A DNA stretch of 64,000 nt, taken from assembly GCA_947179485.1 (NCBI GenBank), contig OX359247.1:28992801-29056800 (forward strand), in the 5' to 3' direction. A model generated the notes under the pieces. That model was not told where the DNA came from. It saw nothing but the letters and a program-made list of their open reading frames with translations, and did no database searches. The stretch is from Allacma fusca. Taxonomy: Eukaryota > Arthropoda > Collembola > Symphypleona > Sminthuridae. The stretch's first letter is position 1; each line of letters starts with the position of its first letter. The position numbers and the translations under genes are program-made. This document shows, piece by piece, positions 39,311 to 53,383 of the stretch.

Positions 39311-41177
39311 CCTTTAAAGGGGAAGCTTTCCAAAGAGCCGTTGGGAGGTTGAATTTGTATTTAAGACAGCGGGGCATAAGTTCTATGAGATGGAGTAAGT
39401 GAGCCTTTTTGCGGCTGCTTAGCTCTCTCTCCTTTGTCACTTTGGGTCTACCGCTTGTCTCACTCGGCACAAATTAAGGGGGTTACCGCGCGAGGCTCTC
39501 CCAATGCTCCGCATGCAGTTTGGAGACACAGCTGGAAATTCGCTTTTCTCCGCTTATTACTCCTACCTCGGATGTTGCTTTGCAAGAGTTAATTATGATA
39601 GACAAACTTGAGGAAATAAATTGGCTCCATGCATGTGCAACTCTAATTTAAAGTCAATCATGTTGCTGGTTGGGACATTTAAACAAGGCCCGGCTCTGAC
39701 CTGTGGCTACGGAGCGGGGATTAGAAATGCAAGAGTTCGTAATGGAGATGGAAGGTTGTGTGCGGAATGGGAGACGGGGAACATGTCTTGAATGAAGTGG
39801 TAAGAAGGGCAGTGGGAAGGTTAGCCGTTGTTAGGGAAAGTGAAGTGAAAGTAACCCACGTTGTTGGGATCCCGAAACAAGAAACAAATCTCGTGGGCCT
39901 TCGTGGAATGTTATTTACGACCGGAGCCAAAGTGACAAAGAACATGTCGATCTCCACATGGAAGCACTTACTACCCCGAATTGGCACTGTAATTGTTTAT
40001 CCATTCAACGAGGGGAACTTCTACCTCTGACTCCATCTCCCCCGAACCTTCCTGACATGTACATGCTCAAATTTACCTACACATTTTTCATTTCATCCGT
40101 CCTATTGACTTTCGTACATGTCACCGGCTAAGAAGCAAATTAAAGGGGGAAGTTTATCCTGGTGAAAATTAATTGTTACGGAGAAAGTGTCTGTTAGGTT
40201 ACGTTAAATTAATTAACGTAGTTCAATGAAATTTGCATTGTATTTTGTACTAGAGGTTGTTTGAAGAGCTCAATTTTATCCACATTTCAAAAATGTATAG
40301 TTCAAGTTTACTCCTTCTCAGATGATTTACTCACATATTTTCCCACACTCGGTGTTTATAGCACATAATCACATACAAAATATCTTCAGACCTTCCCATT
40401 TGTCTCTCAGCCGCAGGGAATTAATAATAAAATTCTAGTAAAGGCATTTGACGGTGCTTGTTTTTTAGCACGTTTTTTAAAGAATTTCTAAAATGTGACT
40501 TCAGTTAGTTTCTTTTTAGTAAATTTTGGAGAAAGTCCAGGCCACAGTTGGTCCGGAGTGCGGATGCAGGTCTTTGATTCTTAACCTCGTGCCTGCATCT
40601 ATAGTTTGTATGCATTTGCTTGGAAAATCCTTTCCCCTGGAGTCACACTCCGGCTTGGCGCGTTTGAGAGAGGATGATTAATCTGGGGAGCATAATTCAT
40701 CCGTTCAATTTAGGCGTGGAGATGTAAAACGATGGGTGGGATGATTTATACTGTCATCATTTTTGAGCTATTTTCAATTTTTATGGTGCTTTTTCAAGCC
40801 ATAAAATAATGGTTGCATGATTTTCCTTGTACTTTGGGGCAGATTCTGCCTTGGCTTGGTGGGAATGCGAGAGGGCGGAACTTACTCCTTTCAATGCTCG
40901 GAGACTGCTACGATGGGGATCATAAATTCCGGGAGAAAAATGGGGATTTAATCGGGGATTTAAATGAGCACAATAAATTAGACTCAGACTTCTAATCCTG
41001 GGATCCGTCAGTTCTGCCAGGCTCGAGGAGACAGGCGGAGGTGAAAATCAAATGGAACGGAGAAAGCGGGGCTCTGGGGATGGGCGGGAAGAGAGCGGGA
41101 GAAACCAAACAAGACAACAACCGCAATCATAGCATAAATTATTCCTTAGCAGGTCTCTCACCTTCATATGCTAATAC

Positions 41178-41810
41178 ATGCTTTCACTTTCGTGTTTACA
41201 CACGCCTTTGCCCTATGTCCCTATACTTATGCATGTTTTAATTTTCATATCCTTGCTGAATCGGCAAAATGGTCTACGTATGCATGCTTTTGTACAGCAC
41301 TTATACCATTTTGCATCTTCAGCGACGATACGCTTTCACCGTTGCTTTCACTTACAAGCAAAAATAACGTGCTTTCACTTTCAATGCGGAAAGATGCAGT
41401 GCTTAGCTTCTGCAATCAAAATTATTATTTTAAACTGTCAAATCCTATGTCTAAGATGCTTTCTCTTGTACCTTTCTCGAGTAACTCTTAAGAAAATTTT
41501 TAGAACAATTCTTTGAAATTGATTGTTTAAATACGCTTTAATTACAAGTTCACTAAGCTGCTACATTCAACAGCAGTTTCTGCCATTGAATACAACTGCG
41601 TCTGAACAGTATACCTTAAAATATTTTTTCCTACCTCGATTCGCTGAAAATTTCTGCTTCCTTCTTAAAACAGGATTTATTTATGGGCAACGAAACTTAA
41701 CTTTTGCTTTCTAAGATGAGTTTTACAGAAAAACCTCAAAGGGAACTTATACTGTTGAACTTAAATGTAGTATTTACTTGAATGCAAGATTTATGCTTTC
41801 ACTTCTAATT
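41178..41810 (-). repeat. cluster of GTGAAAGC words (GCTTTCAC on +)
   Basis: GCTTTCAC occurs at 41180, 41332, 41344, 41371 and 41794, several times extended to GCTTTCACTTT. GCTTTCTC is found at 41459. The reverse-complement word recurs twice near 44.46-44.49 kb. This could be an old degenerate repeat or a regulatory cluster. The open frames across it read differently in each copy, so it is not a protein repeat. Confidence 0.45.
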
Positions 41811-44800
41811 ACATCCATAATAGTTTAATTACAACAGATCTTAAACTTTGAACTGTACGTACACACATGTATTTTATACGAGTACTTAAATACCTGTATA
41901 TACATTTTTCGACCGTCTTCGTAATTCATATAATTATGTCCGTTGTGTGTTTTGTCTCGGTGATATATACAAAAGTATATCTACGTATTTGCATCTGGCA
42001 AATATATCTGTACAAATTAAAGTAGACACAACGGCTGCTAAAGTTCTGGTACAAGAGCACATCCCCACCGTCTTACAAGCTACAAATAAGACACTGATCC
42101 TTACGCATAAATATCTACGTATTTACATGTGAGAATCCATGCCCAGGTAGACCCCAACTGGGGACAATGTTTCTACCAAGTTGAGACTGGTGAGACTGAG
42201 AGTGACACAAAATGTACAGGAAGGATTCCTTGGTTAATTCTCAACTTTTAGTCTCAATGCAATTAATTTGTAAGAACTGGTTCTCCAGGGGAACAGGTCC
42301 TGAATAATTGGGCACAGAAGTCAGGAGAGCGAGAGGGGAGAGAGAGAGAGACAGAGGAAATGAATGTGACCTGGTTGTGGTTTTTCTGACCTAAATTATC
42401 CCCTCCACCCCTGGAGGAATCTTTCTTCATGCTACATTAACTCCCAAATAGATACGGACATATTTACTTTCTCCTTCCACATCCTCATCCCGAACCCGGG
42501 CATACATACAAGCCCAATCTTGAACTAACAGCTACATACCATTTCCTTGTATCTATACGTAGATCGTATATGTACATAGTATCTACTCCAACCCACGAAA
42601 TAAAACGTGCTATTGCTATCTAAAGAATGACATAAATACACATTATAATCCTATCTACAAAAAAACATGTACAAAGATAGGATTCCGATATACAAATGAA
42701 ATACAATGTATGTATCCCCCTCATTAATAGAATATTCATAAATCCGAAACCCACATTCCTTATTAATCTTCCCCTCTTCAGAGCTCAATTCAGAGGACTG
42801 TGGGCTGGAAGGCTAACATTGAGTGGGGGAAAGAATAGAGAGAAAATAAATTTTATTCCAGCAAAACTCTGCTCCTATTGTGTTGCTATTATGTAGGGAA
42901 GTTTCCACGGTCTCTCAAAGCCCATAGAAATTATAAATGAGGATAGAACAATTCCAACCCTATATTTTTCCTCTTCAATGTGAATTGACGTATAAATTTG
43001 GGGTCTTAGATATAATCCGTTTAATTTCCCTTGAAATGAAACGGTCTTTAGCACACCACATGGGGATTAAAATTCGGAACGACTAAACCGACAATATTTC
43101 CTTTTCAAATGCAACCCTCCATGGGAGAGACCCTCCTACTCACTCAACCTTAAAACAAGCTCGCATGTAAATCAATACATGACAAATCATAGGGACCCTG
43201 GGGGATGACCGGTGTCTGTTTATCAAAGAGCTTTTGCAAATATCCAAAATATCTAATTAGGATGTCAAGAGTGGAGGGGGGAGAGCGAGGCCGGAGAGAT
43301 TTTCTGTTTGACTGGGAAACCGCCTTGGCTTGGCCCGAACATAATTGCATACTCCAGACTTATCAATATACTCGCGTACAATTTTGCACACTTTCTAGGG
43401 GCATTATTGGAGCTCCAAATTTCTTATACATTTCTAATCATACGGTATTTACTGCTTACATAGATATGTAATTATATCGCAAAGATTTCTTATGCATCTA
43501 CAGAATTTAATTTACAGGGACTAACAAATCCTTTAACCTAACTTCACTTCCGTAAATCCAACTCAGCTTGAAAAACCTGATCAACGGTTTTTCAAACTAA
43601 TAATATTTTATTTAAAATTTTATACGAATTTAGAAATTGACCTGGAACGAGTAGTTTACAAAACGAACGATTCAAATTTACAATTAATTACTATTTTCAA
43701 ATACTAGACACACAAAGAGGTGTGTCCAGAGAAAGTTAGATGCTGGAGCATTTCTAGGGACAGAATTAAAATTTTTATGGGAAATTACTGAATTTTGATA
43801 AGTAGATATTGTAAATTTTTAAAACAAATGTCAGTTAATTTCTTCAAACTTGAGGGGAGAAAATTTCAGAGGATGTAATAATTCTTACTAGAAAATTTGG
43901 AGCCCCCTTTATGTTATTTGCTTCTTTGCCCGTAGAAATATTTTATCCATCCCTGTATATTGTATATGTTTGGAAGATTAAATACAAGCCCGTTAGGGAA
44001 AGTGAAATATGAAAAAGGGAGTTGCTACACGGGAGAAGGACGAAGGAGTCACCTGGCTCTCCCTCGACTCCTGGTTTCAACAATATGAGGTGTCAACAGA
44101 TTATAAATTAAAGGTCCTGTCTATGAGCACTGTGCACTTTCCCCGCTTTCTCCTCCATGCTATTTACAGCCTCAGAAATAAATTATGCCTTTCCTCAAAT
44201 AGCACCTTTACAACCTACACCGTGTTAACACAAGCGCTCCTTTATTCCACACAGTGTCACTCTCCAATGCTCAAGCCCCATTACTTTTCCCCCCGCCTTG
44301 AAAACAATAGGAGTACATGTGAGTCTTACAGGAAATCACGGGGAGCAATGAAATGCAAGAGGAAACTCCGCCATTTTTCAATGCCACTGCATTGTTCCTC
44401 CCTGGTGATAAGTATACTACTACGAGCCCAAATACTAAAATCCTGAAAGGTACCATAACCTAAAGTGAAAGCAATAGACGCGTGAAAGCAAATGCAGCCT
44501 AAATTACTATTTGTGTTCCACCTCGAAATTGCCCAACAATAATGGACCATATTAAATAGCATTTTTCAAACCTTGTCACACCAGTATACTGTTTTGACGG
44601 ATTTTCTCCCCTTTTTCCCTTTTAATACTTTCCCCACTTCCTTCCAAAACTTCCAATGCTTGAGCATTGGAGTAACCCAATATATTGACTGGAAATAGAC
44701 GTAGTGCGGAAACATTAAATACACTGGCAAAATTTACATTATAGTCTTTACGCACACACTAAAAGGAGCAAAATTTAGACTATAATAAATCGAGAAGTGA

Positions 44801-45009
44801 AACGTGAGGAAAACGTTCAATAACTTTTAATTTACAGAAAAATTCCTTTAGAAGAATGTAACACCGTACCTGACATTACACGTTTAAAATAATTACATAC
44901 TTTTCGACGTTTTTGTAAAATGTACCCTGTAAATGAATGGGCTCCTTGTTGGAGCTAGTGTCCATAAATAAATGGGCAAAAATAGTTGAACAACTGCCCA
45001 CTTACCACA

Positions 45010-45240
45010 ATGTTAATAATTGATCCTCCCCTGAAAGCCTGCTATTGGAAGAGTCAAATTGTGCGTCTTTCCTAGGAATGCCCTTACAGAGGGACCGTCC
45101 TGCATTTACTAAGTAATTACAGTCGGACTGCTTTAATTGAGCAACACGACCCACACAAGGACCTTGTTGTGAGCTCGGCAGTATTTTATCTTGTAAGCGA
45201 GTGCAAGTTTGTAATTAGCCCAAATGTCTAATTGCACGTC
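45010..45240. promoter_or_regulatory. cluster of homeodomain-type TAATT sites, possible enhancer
   Basis: Five TAATTA/TAATTG/TAATTR cores lie within 225 bases: TTAATAATTGAT at 45013, AGTAATTAC at 45112, TTTAATTGA at 45132, GTAATTAGC at 45211 and CTAATTGC at 45228. The surrounding sequence is less repetitive than the rest of the region. The assignment as an enhancer is inference only, since AT-rich DNA produces such words by chance. Confidence 0.25.
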
Positions 45241-45808
45241 ATGGGACGGAGGAGCACAAGTTAGGATCCCAGTGAAAGCAGGAGAGATTCTGGACCCTAT
45301 ATTAAACGCACGTAGTAACTTTCTCCTGTAGCATTACGCATGTATGTACATACATAAAATCATACAGGGCCCTAACAAATATTGTCATTTCCCACAAGTC
45401 TTCAAATTCCCAAACACATATTAGAATTTTTGCTCGATTTTCAAAAATACAATCTATTGATCTCCAAGTCCAAGGTAATTTTCAAAAACCCAAGATAGCG
45501 AATGAATGGCTGTCCAAACTAAATATTGTAAAGAATAGTGTTTTTGAATCACTGCTTATTAGTACTGTAGGAGCTGTTCACGTATGTACATGTTTGTAAT
45601 AAATAAATAATAATAATGAAAGGTAAAAATTGAGTTTTTGAGGCGAACAAAATGTGGTTTGGAAACTTTGGTCAGAGGATAAATGCTCCAGTGCTCAAAA
45701 TTATAAATATTTTAAATGCTTTCCTTTCATAGACTCTCAAGTCCAACATAAATATCATATGTACATTTTGACCACAAAATCCAAGGAAGCGTGTTCAATC
45801 GCATGGTC

Positions 45809-45810
<2 letters not shown>

Positions 45811-45845
<35 letters not shown>
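45811..45845. repeat. (GA)n microsatellite
   Basis: Seventeen uninterrupted GA units. Confidence 0.96.
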
Positions 45846-45847
<2 letters not shown>

Positions 45848-47029
45848 GTTGCATAAGTTATGTTATGTGGGGGGTAGTATCCCTGAAATTCTGAATGTAC
45901 GAGGGAAAAGACCCTTCTCAAAATGTTTATCATCTGTATACTGTTAATGATTTATTTTGTGCAACTGGACGGACGTATCTTGAGGGAAACGTTACTGGAA
46001 TTCCTCATGAATGGTAAATTCGAGGAGTGTAATTGTATTCTGAAGTCAAGTCCGGGGAGATTTGTTTCAATATTTATAGCATAGTAATTCTCATAATATT
46101 AATTATTATTATTATTATCAACTAGCTTTGTCAAAACCTCCGGGATAGCAGCGGCTATTTTTTTTAAAGCTTGTGTAACTTTAATGGGCTCAGCTCTTGC
46201 AAATATTTATTTATGGGATTTGTTCCCCCTTGAATTTTATAAAACCCATTGAGATACATATCCAAAGTGGTTCGTATGACTGGTTGTACTGTACTATGTA
46301 CATACCCTATCACGGAGTTCTCAAACAAACGTGTAATAAATTTCCCAAAATCTGATGGAACTGATGCAAGCCATCCTGCACACTGATTGCGAATACTCTT
46401 CTAGTAATTGTAGAATCGAATACATGACCTTGACAATTAATAATAACAGGGGAAAGAAATTTATAGATTTGAGGTTATGAGAACATGCATAAAATATTTC
46501 CCAAGCAGGAATATTGTCGAAGGTTTTAAAAGCCGGTGAACGAATTTCGAAACGTTTGGTTTTGTTTCTCCACTAACATTTTACTTCTGAGAATCTCTCC
46601 CAGTAATAAATTTGAGTTTACTGTTAGAAATTAAATCGGACCTAATCACACTCCTGTCTTTTGCGATTGAACGGTGGTTACTAATATTGATAAATTCCCA
46701 GTAGTTTAGATATTTGGATGTTGATATGTACCTTAATGTAGATACTGCTATGGAGAAAGTTCCTGGACTCAAAACGCGATATGGAGTAATATAGGTTGAG
46801 GTCTGGCTGAGGGGAAATGGATTTCCTCGGTAAATTCCGATAACATTTATTGTCTGAATATGCAAAATTGTACTTGTACATGAGCTGGAGGAAAGTCCGC
46901 TTTTGTAGACGACTACTCATTGGAAAAGTACAGTGGGACGTCCCTGGGAATAATTACACACGTGTGGAATACATGCTGGAAGGTTAACGAGTGAGGGTGG
47001 AAATAACTACACGGAGTGTGGGTCTACAA

Positions 47030-47125
47030 GATGTCTCAAAATAATGTTCCACAGACCTAGCTCATACAGAAATAACTCATAAAATATTCGATTCCCCAGT
47101 TTATAACATATTTTGTCCTCCAATT
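47030..47125 (+). repeat. diverged dispersed repeat, copy 2
   Basis: It shares TAACTCATAAAATATT and flanking similarity with the copy at 19,775-19,860, in the same orientation. No terminal repeat pair or transposase frame was found within 1.5 kb. Confidence 0.4.
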
Positions 47126-48973
47126 TTTCTAATATTTATTTCAAGGACTGTGGTCAATATGTGAGGTCATGGGGTTGAAATAATTACGTAAAGCAAAGAA
47201 ATTTATAAAGAATTGGCAAATTTAAAATTTTTTTTGCCCATGCCTGAATTTATTTCAATTAGTATTTTGCCTGGTAATTGTACGTAATAATTCCAGCTTT
47301 ACATCCTGTTTTTTTCAGTTGTGAGACCTAAAATATTGATCTAGAACAGTAAAATAATTTTTAGAAAATCTGAAGAAAAATTTGCTACAACCTGGGGGAA
47401 ACAATATCTCAGGAGTCAATCCCTCCTGTGGGGTAAAATACATAGAGGGGAGGTAAATGGTTGTGAGGAACGCTGTAAAAGATGAAGATCCTCCCAGACA
47501 TGTGTGCTACATCCTGTACCCTTGAAATAGTAAAAGGAGGAAGATCTTCTTTGAAACATACGGACTCTTGAGACAGTCTTCATTTTGGGACTTTGTGCGA
47601 GACGCAGTGTTAAGGTTGGAAGGGAAGAATATGAGCTTTGGAGCTTCTAAGCGGTTTATAGCTGGAACAAAGCTCTTCCCTTGGAAAGAATGGGACGATT
47701 GTGCGGGGAGAAAAGGATTTATTAATCCCTCCTGTCTCCACTTTCTCACCCGCCAGCCCATCCTTTTAGTAGAGAGGGAAAATACCCTCCTTATTGGCTC
47801 CTACACTTTTGCCTTTTAACTTTTGAGTAATTTCTCTGTCCCAGCCTTCCATGTCAATAACTTATCTTTCTCATGCTTAATTTACTTCCTGTTTTTTGGA
47901 AATACAATTTCCGCCGGGAATTTCAAATTTAATTCTTTCTTTATGCATGCATGTAGGATGTGAGGAGGAGATCCGAGTAAATTATAACCCTACGTTATTT
48001 ATTATTCAAATTTTGATTATCTATATTTTTGCTTCCCCTTATTCAAATTATAAAATTCGGATTAAATTCCTCCTAGGAATTTCAATTCAAATTTACAATT
48101 GTGACAATTAAAATTCCCCTCAAAATTTTACTTTCTCTCTATGTAATAAAGCCCCCTCCCCTCCCTGTAGTTCCACTCAATTTATTAACTATAGTCATTA
48201 ATTATATTGAAGCTCTGTATATTATTTTTATTATTCACACATTTCAACAACAGAGTGAAAGTTAAAATTACAAATTGGGCCTGTCCCAAATTATTAGGAG
48301 AGTTCAAAGGGTAAGTTTGGCTTTTTCTCAGAAAAAAATAACAAACAGAGAGCCATCCCCGTACCTTCCCATCAATGCTCTTTCAAAGGCTTCCACAAAA
48401 AGGCCTATAATTCACTTGTGACTTTCCTCCTGGACAAGTTTTGTTTTATCAAGTGACGTCCCTCAATATGGATTTACTAGCGCATAGGATTTTTTCCCTT
48501 TTTACATATGTACATACATACATACATGGGACACACTCCACCATGCGTGAGATTGGTTCATTCTAAGCTTGTCACTTCCAGACTTGCATTTGGGATTTAG
48601 TGCGTGGTTGTAGGAGTCTCATGGAAGGGAAGAGGAGATGTCATTTTCCCCAATTTTCATAATGTCCATTGTCCTCTCTCAATTTTCCCCGGAATTCCCT
48701 AAACTCGGAGTCCGTGCAAGTTTTATTTGTGTCCTTGCCAAAACTCGCTATTTTTTTAGGACTTTTGGTCCTTTGCGGATCCCAACTTTAAATAATTTAT
48801 TGAGTTGTCCTGGGAACGGAGAAAATGTACTATATTTGCAAAAAGTAAATACTATGATTGTGGTATTCTTATTTTATTTGTTAGTTATTTCGGAGTTGTA
48901 GGGTTTTGGGGCAATGTGATACGATGCTGAAGAGGACGGGATGATAGTAATAATTACTTTTTTTTTCTCTCTC

Positions 48974-48988
48974 GTGTGTGTATGTGTA

Positions 48989-49023
<35 letters not shown>
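48974..49023. repeat. (GT)n microsatellite
   Basis: GT units with TATG and GAG interruptions in the first half, then pure. Confidence 0.96.
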
Positions 49024-49026
<3 letters not shown>

Positions 49027-50526
49027 GGATATGTTGCGGGTAAACGATTTTTAAAGTGAAAGTTGGGGGAGAAAGGAGGCGGGAAAGTTTTTCCACTTAG
49101 AGTCAACTAGCCTCTTGTGAAAGTTTTATATGGAGCCTTCGTGACTTGTGTGCTCAATTGGGGAGCCTCATAAACTTTCTTGCAAAGTAGGGCCTGGTTA
49201 TTAGACTAATGGTTATATATGGGTTATCATGTCTTCCCGTACTTTAGCACTTTTTCTCTTTTTGACCTGTATCTCTTCTCTACTCATACCCCTCTTTATT
49301 AGCGTCATTTAGCATTTGACCCGGGTCAGTATCTATCCCTAAACCTGGCGCTTCTTCGTCAATCCTGTGATACGTACTGTAGATATGGGATGATGCAATT
49401 TAGCAGCTGCTAGAGTGCATTCCCTAGCCTTTGGTTTTTGTAATAGATATTAAATTATTTGTGATCTTCAGGGATGTATTGCTCCAAAAAAGGGAAGGGA
49501 AAGTTACAGTAGTGCTTAGTAGGGGTCCACTTGAAAAGTAACGTATATTATCGGGGAGTACAAAAGGACTCCGATTTGGAAGGGATTGGATGGAGTGCTA
49601 AAGTGAAGGGAAATAAGGTTAAGCTGTGGTACGTACATATGTAGATATACTGGAGTAGATAAATCTTTTTCTATTTATTCACTTGTTCCTGCCCATTGAC
49701 TTCCATGGAAATTTGAATGCGGGGCCTTGTTACTCCAAATGCTAAGGCATTCAAAGGCATGGTAATTCCTGGCATGGTCGGGTTAATTGCCCTTTTAATA
49801 CATTTTCAATGGGGGATCGAAGCGGAGCTATTTAAACCACTTCTAATCTCAAGTGCTAAACTTTGCTACCTTTTGTGTGCTCTTAACGGTCCCTGTAAAA
49901 ACAATGAATGGTATACAAACACATATGTACAAAAATTACTGTATGTACATTGCCCAAGCTTTGGGTTTCAAAGCATTGGTTTTGCTCCCCCAGGAACGCC
50001 CTGATCCATACTAATCTACATACATATAGTGGGCTAAGGAGCATTAGAGTCCATGTGAATTTGTTCACCTACTAGGAATAAGCCCATATGTAGATACAGT
50101 GAGTGCCAATAGAGACTTTCTCCCAATAATTTCACAGATATTTGTCTGTATCTATATTTACTTCTTACCAATTTGAGGCCCTCACAAATTTTGTTCCCCA
50201 CAATTTCTACAGGGATCCTATTTATTTGAGCCTTTAAAAAGCTTTGCATATAGATGCAAATTCTTTTGTACGAATTCCGAGACTTTGCTTCAAAAACTCT
50301 GACAGGTGTTCAGCTTCCCTCCTTAGCGGACCATATGTCTGGGGAAGTAATGGATTGCGTATAAATACATGCACGTACATATGTAGATATGTGCTTAGGG
50401 AGGGAGGAGTGTGGAACTGCCATTAGCCGCATAAACAAAGCAAAGGGTAAATAGGTCTACTTGGAACTAGATCGATGTATTTGTTTACATGGAATTTAAT
50501 TGGGAAAAGTGTCTATTTGAGAAGAA

Positions 50527-50527
<1 letters not shown>

Positions 50528-50574
<47 letters not shown>
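50528..50574. repeat. (CT)n microsatellite
   Basis: About 21 uninterrupted CT units followed by GTGT. Confidence 0.96.
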
Positions 50575-50575
<1 letters not shown>

Positions 50576-53149
50576 GGAGCATAAAGTCATTTTCCATGTT
50601 CATTTCCAGCCCAAGTGTATCAAAGGGGAAAGAGTGAGGAGTTCCATTACGCTCCTTGACATCACATATCTCCACGTTTTTCTCTCACGTCCCTTCAGCC
50701 TTCCCATTTCACAGTATTGTCACATATACATATCTAGGCATGTATCTCCAGCCCAGGAATATAACATGGAGCTTCTGGTGTCATTCTCAACGCACTGCTA
50801 CCTTCAACCATACTCTCGATCAGGCTGGACGGCAAGTGCAAAAACATACGGTACATATGTATCTATACATATTCTTCTCTGAGCGAAATATCTATTCATG
50901 CAAAATACACTAGATCCGACTTATTAGCTTGCAAATCCTCAGCTCTTCATATATCTATGCTAACAAGGATTTACTACCAGTACTACCAACGATTTTCCTT
51001 TCCCCATTGTTTACATTAGAAAATGTTTGGAAATACTAAAAAATGTTTACACTTGGCCTCTGCTCTATATAATTACTTTCTCCAAAATATGCGCTAAGGA
51101 TCCAGAGAAAAATCCTTTGAAACAATCCTGGCATTCGGGAGTTCTGAATTTCGTAAATAATATTGGGATAAATGGATTTCCTACGTCAAAATTTATATTC
51201 ATGGGTGAACTTCAAGTTCAAGATCTCTCCATCAAAATTGATAATTATTCTGGACTTCCTGCTGGAGTATTGTCCAGAATTGACATTTTATTTTCTGGCA
51301 AAAATTCAAATACCGATTGGCGGGGATTCTTTGGAGTTGAGACTATGCTATGCTAGAGACTGGGACGGAGGGAGTAAACAGGGTCGTTAGATTCCCTTGG
51401 AATTGCATTTTGTGAGGACTGAGAACTCCCCATATTGGACAATCGAACTGGGCCCATGCATTGTAAATAGTTTTCTTTACTCCCTCCCGTCGTTTGTTTA
51501 TTTATTTATGGTTTGCTTTTAATAAAGTTGTCATGACTGGCTACTTTCTCAGGGAATAATTGCATTTGTTGGGAAGGTTTACTCCGAGTATAAATTCCCA
51601 TGAGGTCTTCTGGATCAGGAGGTTCGGGTAATTGCATTTGTTGCGAATTCGACACACTATCATAACTTTGTTGTATCCAATTTGATCCTTTACCATTCCC
51701 CAACCGTGGTCGCTCTATGTCCAGGTAACTCAATTCTTGTACGAACTTATTTGCATTTTAGATTTGATTGATTTGTATCGATTGAGTTGTGAAGGTATTA
51801 AACCAATTAAATCACGGATTTCCAATGAGGGCTAAACCAAAGCTACATGAGCGTACATATGTAGCGAAATGATTTAAGGTTGAATTTTAAATTCTACCTA
51901 AATCCACTCATTGTAATGTACGTATTTTGTTCATCAGTAGACAAATCATTGATTTTCTTAATAGCAAGTCCTGCATCTCACTGGATGTACATACATACAT
52001 AAATACAAAACCCCGCCCTTAGGAACTCCTTTTGTCGACTGCTACGATTTAATTTGATTTTCTAAGTAAATGAATACAAGAGCTTATATTAGTTTCGCTC
52101 AACAAATAGAGTTTTCTTAGAAGTAACGCAAGTCATGTAAATATTAAATTAAATTTTACACTTGTGGATGACAATCATAATTGCCCCCAAATTCAAACAA
52201 CACAGTTGAAAATTGGGGCTTCAAATGTAAAATGATCTTGCATCTTTAAATTTGACTTTGTAACTAATTGCAAGCTCCTGGTTGTTTTATTAATTTTTTT
52301 GTTAATAATTTTGTTACTTATTGTTTAAATATATTTTTTACCTACAATCTATAACAAGTATCTACATAATTGACGTAATTTTAATCAGCCTAAAAACAGA
52401 ATACTACTCAGTCCAGTCCAAATCCAGAATTGCCACTCAGCTAACGACGGGATTAAAACCCCAATTTAAACCCAACCAGTTGCGTAATAATTAAATTTCC
52501 GGACCTTAAAATTAAAACCATTGACTTTGAAATCCCAGTGAGTCAGTTCTTATACTCTGCGTAGCCCTTAGAGCAATTCCCATAGAAGGGATTAGCTTTC
52601 CTCATATTTTCCTATTTTTAGAAAAATTGATAATCCGCTTGAGACAGACTGGTCTGTGTGGGAGGATGTGTGTAGATACAGCACCCCATAAAATTTCAAA
52701 AGAGTCATAAGCTACAGAAATGGGCTGTTGTAAAAAGGGACTGGTTTTCATGAGCATTAACAAAACGCTGAGTATGCAGAAAAGACACTGACAATGCTCC
52801 ATTGTGTATCTGTTTATGGTTAATTTTGGCTGGGTGAGAAGGTGAAGAGGAAGGAATTCCCGAGTTATTGGAAGATGCCCATAATGATAATGTTTATTAT
52901 GATTCCCTCCTAACCCCAAAAATTCCCACGTGATTCCTGTGGAATTGGCCCATTCCTGGAAGAGTCTCCCTCTGAGCAACAGCCCTTTTGTTTATATTCC
53001 CGGGAAATTTTATTAGCAGGGAGGCAGACAAAGGCAATAATTCGGAGGAAGGTGAGGACCAACTTTCTACTACTCCATTCAACACATGTCCATGGACATA
53101 AAAATGGATTTTTACGGGCTGATCCTCACATTTTTCCAGAACAGCCGCG

Positions 53150-53180
53150 TCTCTCTCTCTCTCTCTCTCTCTCTCCCTCT
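53150..53180. repeat. (CT)n microsatellite
   Basis: About 13 CT units, then CCCTCT. Confidence 0.94.
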
Positions 53181-53343
53181 GTGTACCTTTCTACCTTGTT
53201 TTTACTACCTTCCTGGAAATGGCTCCATACAGCCCATGTATTGAAATTCAAGAATGGGAAGGGAGAGGGAGAAATTAAAGGAAAAGTCATTAGGAGGGAG
53301 CACATGCAAGAAAATGAGGCATTTTACAGTCTCCCTATCGCAT

Positions 53344-53383
53344 AACACACACACACACACACAACACACAGAAACACACACAG
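53344..53383. repeat. (CA)n microsatellite, interrupted
   Basis: CA units broken by AACA and GAAA. Confidence 0.94.

Noticed and set aside
39721-40030. Overlapping plus and minus open frames
   Set aside because: Both strands are open at once with no recognisable domain. I considered a transposon remnant but saw no matching motif.
44009-44446. 145-codon plus-strand frame
   Set aside because: No recognisable motif. The minus strand is also partly open, and no promoter or polyadenylation signal is visible.
44860-44885. Sequence resembling an Ig1 exon end (GTACCTGACATT, compare 38494-38505)
   Set aside because: The frame upstream has no Trp or YxC motif, so it is a chance match around a splice-like word.
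47021-48310. A mariner-size element bounded by AAGATGTCTCAAAATAATG and CCTGTCCCAAATTATTAGG
   Set aside because: The two ends are not inverted repeats of each other, and no transposase-like frame lies between them.
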